A DNA stretch of 64,000 bases from Sacculina carcini (GCA_916048095.2 OU696582.1:5424001-5488000), one strand, 5' to 3'. Positions 41,801 through 53,717 are shown, numbered from the stretch's first letter. Notes: a model not told the origin generated them from the letters alone. Program-made: numbers and translations.

Positions 41801-42884
41801 TTTCAGTTGTCAGTTTCAAGTTGTTTCAGTTTCAAGTTGTCATTGGTGAAAGAAGAATTAAATTCCGCTTCTGTGTACTCATCACAGTTCGTTTGCATGT
41901 TATTGAAAAACTCTTCCTGGTGGAGAAAGTGCTGATCGCCTTTTACACCGATCATATCCTGAGCTATGTACAGGGTGAAATTAACATTGGTACATCATGA
42001 AAAAGTGTAACGGCAAGACAAAATTGCTGATTATGAATTGAGATATAGTTCATTTTGTTATTCATCGCAGTGTGATTTGTCCTTGTGTTGAGCTTTGGAA
42101 ACTGAGATTGACGGACAACGAATTACTCCACCCACACTCATACACACACACATTTTGTACATATTCACAAAGATAATGCACACACGCGCGCCATTGAAGT
42201 CGGCAGGGGTACCAAACACGAGTTCACAAACATACTACTGTGTGATTTTATCATTCAACCAACATTCATAAGACTGACTTTATTGGAAATGAAAATACTG
42301 ATAATGGAAGTTGCTTGTTACGTTGAACATTAATCCATTTATGAAAGTGTGCATTCTTAGATACACAATGCGAAAAAGACAAAAATAAACACGTGTTGCT
42401 CTAATTAAGAGTGTTGCTGTAATTAGTATTATTAAGAGGTGCCGTTGTGTTGTTTAGCACGGGAGTTGTTGATATATGTGTAGTGTAATTTAAACTGTTT
42501 TGGCGTTATCGATTTAACAAGCGGGAGGAATTGTGTGGAATGTGGTAAATTGAATTGAATGAATGAATTGAATGAATTGAATTGAATTGGCTTTACAATT
42601 AACACGGCAAGCCTTCACAACAACAACAAAAAACATGGCTCACCAAAACACCTCCGTTTGTCGGCATTCAACTTGGCATTGCTGTATTTTCATAGTACCT
42701 TGTTGCCTCGCACAGCGTATTTTCGTGATTTTTGAAAGTTGTTGCTTCGGCCAGCACATTGCCGTACAGTTGCTGAGTTGGAGCGAGCTGGCAGCTGGGG
42801 AAAATGTTCAGATGGCAACTCACCAGATGGACCTGTCTGTCAAATAACATCTTCCATGGAGTGGACGTGCACAGCTCGGGCATT

Positions 42885-43462
42885 TTATAAGATCCGAATT
42901 TTGATCTGACCGAGATCAGTCCATACACTGTGAATTTTTCCCTCTCTCTTCATTTTCCTCAGTTCAAACAAGAGCTTGGAATTTTCTTGAGTGAGATGAT
43001 CATTCACGTAGATGTTTTTGCAGCCGGGATTTTTCAACGTTTTTCTCGAGCCAAAGAACTTGTTTCGCACAGCCATGTTTTCAAATTTGATCAGAAGTGG
43101 TCGTGGCTTATCGTTCTGGGTCTTGCCAATGCGGTGAGCTTTCTCTATGTCAGCTAATGAAATACTGATGTTCATGTGATCGGCTATTTTCTTCACGACC
43201 TCAATTGAGTCTTCATTAGGGTCCTCCTTCACACCCGACACACGTTTTTTGTTCTTGATTTTTGGTCAATCTGGTTGATCAGACGTTTTGTTTCTTTCAG
43301 CTCTTTCTTCAGTTCTTCAATCTCTTCTTGCTTTCCTGCCAGTGCTTCCGAGGCTGCTGCACGAATTGCTGGCACCACGATAGTTTCTTTTATCACTCTA
43401 AGGATGTCTTCATTTCTAAGGCATTCAGCCATGGCGTTTCTCAATTCTCCAGTTGCGACCAT
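42885..43462 (-). pseudogene. Element E ORF1 (RRM-like nucleic-acid-binding protein)
   Basis: The first frame (43462-43229) starts MVATGELRNAMAE and forms a charged helix (EEIEELKKELKETKRLINQI), i.e. a coiled coil. The second frame (43241-42885) has ISLADIEKAHRIGK, RPLLIKF and IYVNDHLTQENSKLLFELRK, the pattern of CR1/L1-type ORF1 proteins. The two frames overlap by one indel. ORF1 protein would coat element RNA. Confidence 0.75.
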
Positions 43463-43614
43463 TGCCGTTAAACTTGATATAACTAATCAGAAATTATGAT
43501 GAAAAGTTTCAAAGTGAAGTTGTATGAGAACAATATCGCTAAATCACGGGATCAACGCACACGCGTCCACACTCACTGACCGTTGAAACTGAACTGTGTC
43601 ACGTTGAACTGAGC

Positions 43615-44766
43615 TTTTATGTGTCAATAAAAGGAAGAAATTCAAAACAGAAAATCACAGATTGTGGAGTACCGCAAGGCTCAGTGCTCGGCCCCACATT
43701 ATTTATTTTGTGTATGAATGATATTTTCAACATATCCAGGATTCCCAAGATTATTCTATTTGCGGACGATACCAATATATTTTATGAGGAAAAACATTAT
43801 GATAAACTATATGATGTTAAAAACACGGATATTGCTCTAATACATAGATGGCTAGTCAGTCATAAATAGTCTATAAATACGAAGAAATCGACTTACATGA
43901 ATTTTTCAATTAACTCCACCAACAGTAGAAATGAAATTAAAATTAATGACACAAAGATAAAGGAAGCCGTCTCTACCAAGTTTCTAGGAATCGTCGTGGA
44001 CAAAAAACTCAATTGGAAAGAACAAATTAACAAGGTTAACTCTAATCTGAGCAGAATAAACTTTGTTCTACGCAAAATTCGGTATGTATTCGACACGATG
44101 ACAAATAAACAAATATATGACTCTCTGTTCAAACCATACCTACAGTATGTGATTGAAGCATGGGACAATACATACGTTTCCAATTTAACAACTATCATAC
44201 TTGCTCAGAAAAGAGCTATTAGACTAGTTTCTAACAAAAAATATCATTAGAACACGTCTCCTATTTTCAAACAGCTGAAAATACTCAAGTTCATTAATCT
44301 AGTCAAATACTCAAATGTGATAAAAATGCACCAGGCGTATAATATGAAATTGCCCAGCAATATGCAAGATGAATTGTCATTCAGTCCAAGACACCGGGAA
44401 CAATTCACAATAACATTTACACGCACAAAAACCAAAATTTGAGTTTTTTCCACAACGGTAAAAAATTAAGGAATCAATTATCGGCGTCACTGAAGAATAT
44501 ACGAAATATGTCAGAATTCAGAAAACAACTATACAGTCATTATATAAGACAATATCAAGTTGAGATTGACATTGATGGGTCCTCACCGCCACCTTCTCGG
44601 ATGAATATTGTTAGTTTCCATGTACATATGTGCTTCTTGTATTGTTTATATGTTCTTGTTTTTGAGGCAGCACAAGTCCTAACAGCTTCTTATGCCTCGC
44701 CAATCACGAAATATTGTCAATATGTTTTATGTTCCGTTCTGAATGCCAACATACATTTGATTGATT
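43615..44766 (+). pseudogene. Element H, 3' part (RT and tail)
   Basis: Resumes with VSIKGRNSKQKITDCGVPQG, then FADDTNIFYEE, an in-frame stop at 43868, KFLGIVVDKKLNWKEQ and PYLQYVIEAWDNTY. It ends in a short (ATTG)n tail at about 44756-44766 followed by the GATAGAA duplication. Together with 38625-38721 it makes one 5'-truncated insertion into G. Confidence 0.85.
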
Positions 44767-44773
44767 GATAGAA

Positions 44774-45174
44774 ACTACAGGATGTATGAATATATATTGA
44801 GGGCGAGTGTCGAGAAAGATATTGGCGTTACGATTGACGATGAGTTGACATTTTCATAGCACATAGCGGAAAAGGTTAATAGGGCAAACAGGATAGTTGG
44901 ACTAATTAGAAGAGTGTTCGTGTATTTGAGCCCGGCCACATTCAAGTTATTGTTCACGTCTCTAGTTAGACAACAATTGGAGTACGCAAATCAAGTATGA
45001 CACCCACATTTGGTGAAGGACATAGATGCTGTTGAAGAAGAAGAAGACGTCCAAAGAAGAGCCACTAAATTGATTCCAATAATGCAGAAATTGACATATG
45101 AAGAAAGGTTGAAAGCGATAGATCTACCAACATAGATCTACCTGGCATATAGAAGGACGAGAGGGGATATGATA
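44774..45174 (+). pseudogene. Element G, part 2 (RT C-terminal region)
   Basis: NYRMYEYILRASVEKDIGVT, then IAEKVNRANRIVGLIRRVFV, LEYANQV and VQRRATKLIPIMQKLTYEER and AYRRTRGDM. This is classic CR1 text and continues part 1. Cut again at 45174. Confidence 0.85.
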
Positions 45175-45290
45175 TTCATTCATTAACGTTTATTTGTATA
45201 GCGCACATTAAAACACACTCGAAAAGATAAATCTTGGTGCAAAAATAAAAACAACTAGGTAAGACACGCCGCTTAGCGAAAACAAACATG
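45175..45290 (-). mobile_element. L2-like element (minus), 3' end
   Basis: The minus strand reads gtgcgctatacaaataaacg followed by TGAATGAAT, the same kind of 3' end (gcgctataacaaatacac plus TGAA repeats) as the L2-like copies at 53.7 and 57.4 kb. Flanked on the left by ATGATA (45169-45174), matched at 50891-50896. Its coding C-terminus is at 50800-50890. Confidence 0.6.
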
Positions 45291-45419
45291 CGGACAATAC
45301 ACACACCCACAAGCACACACCCACAAGCACACACACACACCCACACATACACATACATATGGTTTGTAGCTGTGGTGGTGTGCAGACGTGTGAAGTGTTG
45401 TGTGACCTTTTATCTTTTG

Positions 45420-46163
45420 ACTCAGATTGTGTTCAAACGAGTACAAGGCGATATAGATAATGAAACTATTCAAATGCTGCTGAAAACACAGGAATCGGCT
45501 TACCTGACTGCAATGGGAGCCATGGCAAAACAGCTGAACTCAAGAATAAAATCTCTAGAGGATAGCATCGCGGATTATCGAAGAAGCTTGGAGTTCTCCC
45601 AAGATGAAATATCTGAGCGAAAATCGGAAATTCGTGAACTGAAAAACAGAGAGCGAAGGCAGCAAGAGCTATTGAACAACCTTACTGCCAAAGTGGAAGG
45701 TCTCGAAACGAGAACAAATAAAGCTGAAGACCACAGTCGGAGAATGAACGTCCGCATCACGGGACTAAAAGAAGATGGTCATGAAAACTGGGAGCATACG
45801 ACTACATCTGTGAAAAGCTTCCTCGCTGAGAAAATGCAGTTGAGCAATTGTAATGTAGAAAGAGCCTACAGAATCAGCAGCAGAGTAGGCACGAAGCCGA
45901 GAAGTGTTGTTGCAACATTTAATAATTACTCAGATCGAGAGGCAATAATGAGAAACGCGAAAAAATTAAAAGTTACCGGTATATACCTAAGTGATGACCT
46001 ATGTGCTGCCTCTCAGGAGAAGGCTAAAAATGCCTCTCCCAAAACAAGCAAAGGAGGCGGGCAAAATCGCCTTTTTCGTGGTACCAGACTGATCGTCGAA
46101 GAAAGAGCTCAGCAGACACCGAATCTAACGACAACTTCAACAGCGACAGCACAAGCTGACTAA
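45420..46163 (+). CDS. Element F ORF1: coiled-coil, RRM-like retrotransposon protein
   Basis: The open frame begins in CA-repeat sequence at 45288, which is unlikely to be coding. Real ORF1 text starts around VQGDIDNETIQMLLKTQES (45430). A long heptad-like coiled coil follows (KSLEDSIADYRRSLEFSQDE to LTAKVEGLETRTNKAEDHSR), then RMNVRITGLKEDGHENW, VERAYRISSR, RSVVATFNNYSDREAIMRNA and IYLSDDLC. This is the trimerising coiled coil plus RRM layout of L1/CR1 ORF1 proteins, which bind element RNA. No internal stop. It precedes the endonuclease/RT ORF of the same element, separated by a PLE-type palindrome. Confidence 0.8.
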   Translation, partial: TQIVFKRVQGDIDNETIQMLLKTQESAYLTAMGAMAKQLNSRIKSLEDSIADYRRSLEFSQDEISERKSEIRELKNRERRQQELLNNLTAKVEGLETRTNKAEDHSRRMNVRITGLKEDGHENWEHTTTSVKSFLAEKMQLSNCNVERAYRISSRVGTKPRSVVATFNNYSDREAIMRNAKKLKVTGIYLSDDLCAASQEKAKNASPKTSKGGGQNRLFRGTRLIVEERAQQTPNLTTTSTATAQAD

Positions 46164-46322
46164 GACATCAGACAAAAACCTGCGGCCGAAACAGAGACAA
46201 GTCAAACTGTTCCAGCGGACAATAAAATGAACGTACGAGTCAACAGGTGACCAAGAGGATCCAACTTCTCACTCGTAATAAGTAAGACTGTATGAATTTA
46301 TTTAGTGAAATTTATCTAGCAA

Positions 46323-46365
<43 letters not shown>

Positions 46366-46430
46366 AAGTTTTCGACATATATAAAGAAAGAAAAGAAAAC
46401 ACAAATGACTGCCACTCTTTGTCAAACGTT

Positions 46431-46462
46431 TCGGTCTTGAGACCTTCGTCAGTGACTATAAA
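46431..46462 (-). ncRNA. Hammerhead-like motif, left arm
   Basis: The minus strand reads CTGACGA, stem GGTCT/AGACC, GAAACG. Both conserved boxes are intact. As in the PLE cluster, one extra base lies before the stem. Confidence 0.45.
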
Positions 46463-46528
46463 CAGATCAGTCTGATCTGATCACTATAAACAGATCAGTC
46501 TGATCTGATCACTGATCTGTTTATAGTC

Positions 46529-46560
46529 ACTGACGAAGGTCTCAAGACCGAAGCGTTTGA
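46529..46560 (+). ncRNA. Hammerhead-like motif, right arm (mutated)
   Basis: CTGACGA, stem GGTCT/AGACC, then GAAGCG: the GAAA box is changed to GAAG, so it should be inactive even if the left copy is not. Confidence 0.45.
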
Positions 46561-46630
46561 CAAAGAGTGGCAGTCATTTGTGTTTTCTTTTCTTTCTTCA
46601 TATATATATATATATATATAGCATTAAAAC

Positions 46631-47656
46631 ATGGATACAGGAAACACTGAAGCGACTAGCAATTCTGACAAAGTCAGCGAAACTGTAATTTTCAATGATG
46701 ATTTCGACGTCGACACAAATTACACAAACACAATTAATATACCAGACTCAAAATATTTATTTGCGTGCGATTTTCCAATTAGACGGGCAAACTGTTTCAC
46801 AATATGTAGTATGAATATACGTAGTATACCAAAAAAATTCTAAACATTCTGTGACGATATTATCTCTACCATTGGTCTAGATCTTGATGTCATAGATTTA
46901 CTGGAAACAAGATTAGATGCAATGATCACGAAATTATACACTCTTCCTGGTTATAATATGTTTACTGAATGTAGGAACAGATTCGGCGGTGGAATAGCTG
47001 TTTATATCAATAGTAAAATTATAGCAACAAAATTAGATAATATGTCTTTTCATTATCCTTGTATTGAGTGTTCAAGTGTAGAAACAGACTATAACAATAA
47101 GCATTATTTAAATATTTGTGTTTACAGGCCACCAAATTCTGATTATCAAATGTTTCTTGGAAAAATTCATGAAAATGTAGATATAGCTACCGAAAAAAAA
47201 TACTCTGATATTTATGTGTTTGGCGATTTAAATATTGACCTACTAAGTAATGGCAATATGACAACTGAATTCAAAAATTGCATGCATTCATTCTCTTTAT
47301 ATCCTCTGACATCAAGACCCACTAGATTGACAAACACAACAGCCACACTACTTGACCAAATATGGACAACAAATACACACTCAAACTCAGCCAACTACAT
47401 AACTCAAAATGATATTTCAGACCATTGTCCCATTTTGTTATTTTTAAAAAATAGTAATAATGACAAGGGCAGGATGAATTATTCATATAGAAGAAGTTTT
47501 TGCAAACAAACAATAGAAAAATTTAGACAAGATATATCCACCACTGATTGGTCAGCAGTAATGGAGTGTTCAGATGTTAATATAGCGTACGATATATTCA
47601 TCAGGATATTTCACAAAAAATTCGAGGAAAACTTTCCTCTGCATATAAAAAAATAA
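46631..47656 (+). pseudogene. Element F endonuclease
   Basis: MDTGNTEATSNSDKVSETV starts a frame that reaches ICSMNIRSIPKKF (the usual start of the endonuclease) and stops at 46843. A second frame (46922-47656) has FGGGIAVYINSKI, VYRPPNSDYQMF, VFGDLNIDLLSN, TLLDQIWTTN and ISDHCPILLFL. The catalytic Asp/Asn and Asp-His sites are kept. One stop (46841) and one frame change separate the parts. Confidence 0.85.
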
Positions 47657-49260
47657 AACCGAAACAAAATTTAAATCCTTATTTAACAAAAAGTCTAAAG
47701 GAATGTATACGTGAAAAACATAAACTTGAGAAACTATCGAAAAAGTGGCCAATCGGGTTCAAAGAAGAATACAAAAAATACAGAAATACCTTAACTCGAA
47801 CACTGAGAGCAGCAAAAAAATAAATTTTACAAAGATCAATTGAAATAATTTCAAGGAAATCCAAAACAACATTGGCGTATAATAAACTATATCCTAGGGA
47901 GAAACATAGTAGAGAGAAGCGATCTTTCTGCGATAGGTGGTACTGATCTGGAGATTGCTTATAAGTTTAATGATCATTTTCTCACGACTGCACTCTCTAA
48001 CAATGACGTATCACGCAACAATAGCTATATGAAATACCTGAACGAACCGGCAAACACTTCGTTGTACTTATATCCAACTGATCCAATGGAAACAAGTGAA
48101 TGTTTAAAAATCCTCAACAAAAATTCTGCAGGTTGTGATGACATTCCGCCGATAATACTACGCGAAGTACGAGCGTTCATAAGTACTCCGTTATCTCACA
48201 TTATAAATCTATCTTTCTCGACCGGTGTTTTTCCAGAAAAAATTAAAAATCGCTAAATAGAGCCCGTGTTTAAAACAGGAGATAAAAACAACATTAATAA
48301 CTACCGACCAATCTCTCTATTACTGGCAGTAAGCAAAATAATTAATCTCAAGAAGACTAAACAAATACCTAGAAAAAAATAACTGATTAAATGAAAATCA
48401 ATTCGGGTTCAGGCCCAAACTTTCCACAGAAACTGCTATTCTAAAAATTAGACGAAGGAGCTTTTGTAATAAAAATGTTCTTAGAACTCTCTAAAGCGTT
48501 TGATTCATTAAACCATGATATATTAATAAATAAAAAAAACTTGAAAACATTGGAGTTAGAGGACTTTGTTTAAAGCTATTTAAAAGCTACATGGAAAACA
48601 GATTACAAACAGTATTATATAATAACCGATACTCTACAAAACATATTTAAACAAAGGTGTACCCCAGGGTTCGATTCTGGGGCCCATTGATTTTCTCATA
48701 TATGTGAATGAACTTTCTAATTCTAGCAGAAAACTAAGCTTCACCCTTTATGCAGATGATACAAATGCAATTTTGTCTAATAATAAAAATGACGATTTAC
48801 ATAGAGAAATTCAAGAAGAATTAAAACATGTACATGAATGGATATTACATAATCATTTGAAACTAAATACTAAAAAATCTAACTTTATGTTGTTCCAAAA
48901 CAGATCAAGACAGCACACTTTTCCGACTGTTTATCTAAACGATCAAAAAATGGATAGAGTTGGAAAAACAAAGTTCCTCGGCGTTATTATCGACGAAAAT
49001 ATAAATTGGAAAGACAATATTGAGCAGTTCTTTGGCAAAATTTCCAAAATTTGTGGTAATTTATATAAAGTAAGATACCAGTTAACGACAGAAGCGTTGA
49101 TTAGTATCTACTATACTCATATATATCCTCATCTAATATATTGTAGCGCTAATTGGTCTTGCACATGACCTTTCTTCCTTCTTAGAATTAAGCTTATCCA
49201 AAACAGAGTTTTACGATGCATTGCTCACAAAAATAAATTCGGTCAATTCGGTCAATAAAT
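47657..49260 (+). pseudogene. Element F reverse transcriptase
   Basis: In broken frames: AGCDDIPPIILREVRAFI near 48130, FSTGVFPEKIK, then NNYRPISLLLAVSK near 48297, LSKAFDSLNHDIL near 48490, VPQGSILGPIDFLIYVNELS near 48660, TLYADDTNAILSNN near 48745 and KFLGVIIDENINWKDN near 48970. YADD is intact. There are at least four frameshifts or stops. The 3' UTR continues to an (ATACAAA)n tail at about 50240-50262. Confidence 0.85.
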
Positions 49261-49729
49261 TAGATCTATCAGCGATATTTACCAAAATTTAAAAATTTAA
49301 CAATTCCACACAATTCGGAACAAATTCTTGATCTTACTCATCATTTAAACTCTCAAATGCAAAAACCGTAAACACAACATATTCACTCGGGAAAGCACTG
49401 TAATTAGCACTCGAAGTAGTTATAATTTAACTCCACCAAGATTTCGAACAATGTTATTCAAGTACAGTACTCTGTATTACGGGCCGCAGTAGTGGAATGG
49501 TTTGCCGATGTCTGTGAAGGAATTGTTATATATTGAGAGCAACACTGAGAAAATAAAACAAACTATAAATGCTAATTATAAAAATTTACCTACTTAACTC
49601 AGGTCAAAAGTTGTATGATGTAGTTTTGTTTTGCGATCAATTGTTAAGAATTCGTGAATTTATGAATAAATATGAATCCGGGAATGAGAATAGATATGAA
49701 TAATGTGTTTATGCATGAGGTATTGGTAT

Positions 49730-50110
49730 GTTGTGTGTATCTATGTGTCTTTGTGTTTGCTTTCAAAATATTTGTCTGATTGCGCATTGTGTATGTGTGG
49801 GTATGTGTACCAAATGTGTGTATGTACTTGAATACGTGTTAGGTGTGGTATGGTAATATGTGCGTATACGAATATGTAAGTTGTACACGCTTGCACTTTG
49901 TTTGCATATAGCTGTATGTTTGCATGTAGCTGTATGTTTGCGTATTGTTTCATGTGTATATGTGTATGAGAATATGTGTACGAATATGTATGGTGGACTG
50001 TGGTAGGTATGGTTATATATTTGTTGTGTATCATTGTATATGAATAGTGTTTATATGTGATCGCGCGCGCATGTGTGTGTATGTATGTACTTGTCTATAT
50101 ATAACCTGGC
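49730..50110. repeat. TG-rich simple sequence in the 3' region of element F
   Basis: Irregular TGTATG/TGTGTA repeats with no coding content. Confidence 0.8.
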
Positions 50111-50262
50111 TTGATAGCATTATTTCCACCTGTACAAATGAAATGTAAGCCTGTCTATGAGCATTAGTTCGACGGGTCTTTTGCCAATTGTGATATTTAT
50201 TGTTTGAGCATTGTATATTTGTTTGTGGCAATACATGGTTAAATACAAAATACAAAATACAT

Positions 50263-50800
50263 ACACACTAACATACTCATGCAAAATTGCATGATTGCAC
50301 ACACCGCAAAATTGAAACATGGCAGTAAGAAAGCAGAAAGAGCAAAAAAACTTCTAGTAAATATATCAAGCGAGACGGGTACGGTATGACGGCTCAGAGC
50401 GAAGTGTAAGGAGTAAGAGAGTGAGAGTCATGATCAAAAGATTTATCAGAGATGATTGCGATGGAATGAGAGGAAAGGAAGATAGAAATAATAAGATAGA
50501 GGAAAACGATGATATCTTATTTTTTTATTATTATTCCAGGCTTTTTTTTATTGAACAGTAAAACATGAGCCAATTGGCAACGATGTACATAGAACGAGAA
50601 TACACTGGCAACGAACATTGGCAACAAACATGGACATATGTGTAAACAGGTGTTACCATTGTGTGTGTCATAGGTATGTGTGTAATGTAATAGGCAAAGC
50701 ACAACGTATGGTCGACATACAACCGTGAAATGTGTAAGAAGTGCTATGGTGGGTGCCATCTTTCGCATGGCCGTCTGACACGCTCAAGTGTTGGAAAGAT
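50263..50800. other. Non-coding stretch right of element F
   Basis: AT-rich with a T-rich patch at 50519-50560. No gene seen. Confidence 0.5.
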
Positions 50801-51060
50801 AAGAGGAAAACGATGATAAGGATGTGGATAAGATAACATGGGAGGGAAGAGTTGTACAAACGTGGAGCATAGAAAGGGAAGGACATTGAGATGATAGAGA
50901 CTTACAAGATCCTGAGATGATTGCGCAGAGAAGAGGAAAACGATGATAAGGATGTGGATGAGATAACATGGGAGGGAAGAGTTGTACAAACGTGGAGCAT
51001 AGAAAGGGAAGGACATTGAGATGATAGAGACTTACAAGACCCTGAATGAGAAATATGACA
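50801..51060. repeat. 130-bp tandem duplication across an element junction
   Basis: aagaggaaaacgatgataag starts at 50801 and again at 50931. Each copy contains minus-strand L2-like C-terminal text (FPFYAPRLYNSS) joined to plus-strand G text (IETYKTL). The duplication therefore happened after the L2-like copy had inserted into G. Confidence 0.9.
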
Positions 51061-51385
51061 ACGAATTTACTGAAAACCTGTTAAAAAATGTTCAAAAATC
51101 GGGCGCGTCTATGTGTCAGACTCTTCTCCTTCACACATAGGGTTATCAATATTTGGAATGATCTACCAGAATTGGTTAAGCTGGCTAAAGATGTGATGCA
51201 GTTTGAGTGTAGGCTGGACAGGTTCTGGGATGGACAGGAGAAAAAGTTTAATTAGAGCCCCAATCACAGGAGCGTCACATTCGTCTCTGCACCAGAATGG
51301 TGCTGTAATAAATGCACTGGAGAAACAGGCTATCTAGCCTCTTCCAGGGATTCGTCTATGTGAGTCTATGTGAGTCTTGATACCC
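51021..51385 (+). pseudogene. Element G, part 3 (ORF end and 3' UTR)
   Basis: MIETYKTLNEKYDNEFTENL continues the RRTRGDM end of part 2. Further on, in other frames, comes RVINIWNDLPELVKLAKDVM and a 3' UTR with a short gtctatgtga repeat at 51352-51375, a typical CR1 octamer-like tail. Confidence 0.8.
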
Positions 51386-52130
51386 GGCTGAAACATATTT
51401 AAAGAAAATTGAGACAAGCATGTAGCACAGAAATAGAACACAAGGTACTGATGACTAATATGCATCGTAACATCGTCCGATGCTAATATGCATCGCACAC
51501 ATTAATCCGAATTCAATAAAATCGAATGATTCAAGGAAACTATAGGGATTGCTTAATATCTTGAGCTGACCACACCTTACAACACAATTCAAGTTTGAAA
51601 TGCGCAGGTAATTCAAATGGCAAATGAGTATCAATCAAAAACACTTACCGCAAAAATATGCAGTTAAAACTAAGGATATATCACGATATTTGTCGCTGTT
51701 GTTACTGGTGTTTTAAGCGCGCACCAGGAGTCTAGTACCTTTGCCTCGACATCCACTTAACGCGACTCTGTTTTCACTGTACATACCTGTTGAGTCATCG
51801 ACTTCCGAGCGAGTGACGTAATTTGGTCAACCAATGATGCCAGCCAACCATACAAAAATTGGAGACACCTTGGTTTATCTTCATATTTCCCGTTTTACCA
51901 CTCAAACTGTGACACGTATTCATAAATCGACGTGTGTTATAGTGAGTGGCAACAATGTTTGACCCAGATTGGTCTCAATTGGCATCCTTCATCGATTGTG
52001 TGTGAGCTACGGTTGTTTTTTCTTTCTTTGTGTGAATTGATTTGTAATCATTTAGTTTAATTACGTTTGAACATTATGTTTTTATGAATCACCGCCTTAA
52101 TTAATGTTTGTGAATTAACGCGCTTTGTGA
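51386..52130. other. Non-coding stretch
   Basis: No recognisable gene or repeat family. AT-rich towards the right. Confidence 0.5.
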
Positions 52131-52131
52131 A

Positions 52132-53717
52132 TTGACGGATTTGTCCTGTATGTCAAACTCTTACATGCTCCTTACATCCCCTTATGTCTGCAATGCTCTT
52201 GACTCTCACCAATCCGGTTTCCGCCCTGGTCATTCTACTGAATCCCTTCTCATTTCTGTCTCCCAAGGTATTCTTTCCTCCTTCTCTTATCGTCATTCTG
52301 TTCTTCTAGTTCTACTTGATATGAGCTCTGCCTTTGACTTGGTTGATCATTCTATTCTCATCAATGACCTCCTCCATCTCGGTGTCTCGCATTCCGCTCT
52401 CTCACTACTTCGTTCTTACTTGCATGGTCGCACTTTTTCTGTTAAGTTCAATTCCTCCGTTTCCACTGTGCTCCCTCTTAAGTCCGGTGTTCCTCAAGGC
52501 TCTATTCTTGGTCCTCTCCTTTTCAATGTCTACATGTCCTCTCTTTGTCCCATCCTTAGGCGCTACTCCATTCCTTTCCATATTTATGCAGACGATATCC
52601 AATTCTATCTCCCTTGCTCTCTCTCGCATCCTAATACCTTGTCTGACGTACTTTCTGCTATCTCCACCTGGACCTCCTCACGTCGCCTCCTCTTGAACAC
52701 TTCTAAATCTGAATTTATCGCTCTTCATCCTCCTCGTATTGCTCCTCCTTTCCTCCCCTTGTCTCTTTCAGTGACTGTTAAAAATCTCGGTGTTATTTTC
52801 GACTCTTCCCTTTCCTTCTCAACCAATATCCTTTCTACAGCTCGCACTTGTCGCTTGATTCTTCGCTCGCTTTATCCCATCCGTCCCTGTCTCGATCAGC
52901 CCTCTGCAATCAAGCTTATTCATTCTCTTATCTTCTCCAGACTCGACTATTGCAACTCACTCCACTTCAGCTGTCCTAATTATTCTTTAAAAATTCTTCA
53001 GCGCGTAATGAATCAGTCCTGTCGTTTTGTTTTGCATCCTATCTTCTGTCGCCATACTTCTCCTTTTCTGTTTCAATTCCGTTGGCTTCCTATTAAATCG
53101 CGCATTCACTTCAAAATCTGCTGCATAATATTCAAACTCTTACATGCTCCTAATCAACCTTTATATCTTTCTGATCTGCTCTATCCCTCTTCTAATCCCA
53201 CTTCCCGTCATTCTGCTCCTCTATGCTGTCCTCGCGCCCTCAATGAATCTGCCTGGTCTTCTAAATCGTTCTCGTTCTACGGTCCTCGATTATATAACTC
53301 GCTCCCTTCTCATATTACCTCCTCGCTCACGTATCGATCTTTTACCTCTTCTCTACGTAAACATCTTGTCGAAATTTCCTTTGATCCCGTGACTCATTCC
53401 TTGACTCCTTTTGCCTCTCTCTGATATGTGTGTGGGCGGGAATGCATGTATGTTTGTGTTTATCTATGTTTTAGTCTAATTATGTTCATTGTACTCTGTT
53501 ATTGTGTTCTTCAATCACTCTTCAATGTGTTCTTCTCATTGTGTAAATGTGTTCATTGTGTTATTTGAATCGTGTTATATTTATTCATTCATGTGTTCTT
53601 TTTATTGTTTCTGTAATAACTGTTTAGCTTTGTCCGCTTGTACATACTGTTTAGCTGCTGCGCGCCCGTGTATGACAGGCGCTATAACAAATACACTGAA
53701 CTGAACTGAACTGAACT
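52132..53717 (+). pseudogene. L2-like element copy A, 5' truncated, long intact RT frame
   Basis: 430 codons without a stop: DSHQSGFRPGHSTESLL, LDMSSAFDLVDHSILINDL, LKSGVPQGSILGPLLFNVYM and FHIYADDIQFYLPC (intact YADD). Then NLGVIFDSSLSF, SRLDYCNSLHFS, FRWLPIKSRIHFKICCII and FYGPRLYNSLPSHITSS. It ends in ggcgctataacaaatacac and four ACTGA/TGAAC units at 53694-53717. The endonuclease and RT N-terminus are missing. Very similar to copy C (55725-57399), implying recent activity. The (TGAAC)n tail is the usual microsatellite-like 3' end of CR1/L2 elements. Confidence 0.9.

Larger units (their letters stand above)
38722..43614 (-). mobile_element. Element E: near full-length CR1-superclade non-LTR element
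   Basis: In order on the minus strand: 5' region, ORF1 (43462-42885), an inter-ORF region, endonuclease (41800-40926), RT (40731-39038), a 3' UTR and an (ATACAA)n-type tail at 38722-38745. It interrupts element H in opposite orientation. The 1.1-kb inter-ORF region holds a CA-rich patch (42120-42200) and a TGAAT-type repeat (42543-42590), so it may carry a further small insertion. Confidence 0.8.
46321..46621. mobile_element. PLE-type palindrome in a (TA)n tract
   Basis: (TA)n at 46325-46361 and 46599-46620 bracket a nearly perfect ~240-bp palindrome. Each arm reads outward through tttctttcttt-type text, gactgccactctttgtcaaa and a hammerhead-like motif. The centre has a 34-bp direct repeat built from cagatcagtctgatctgatc. 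Confidence 0.8.
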
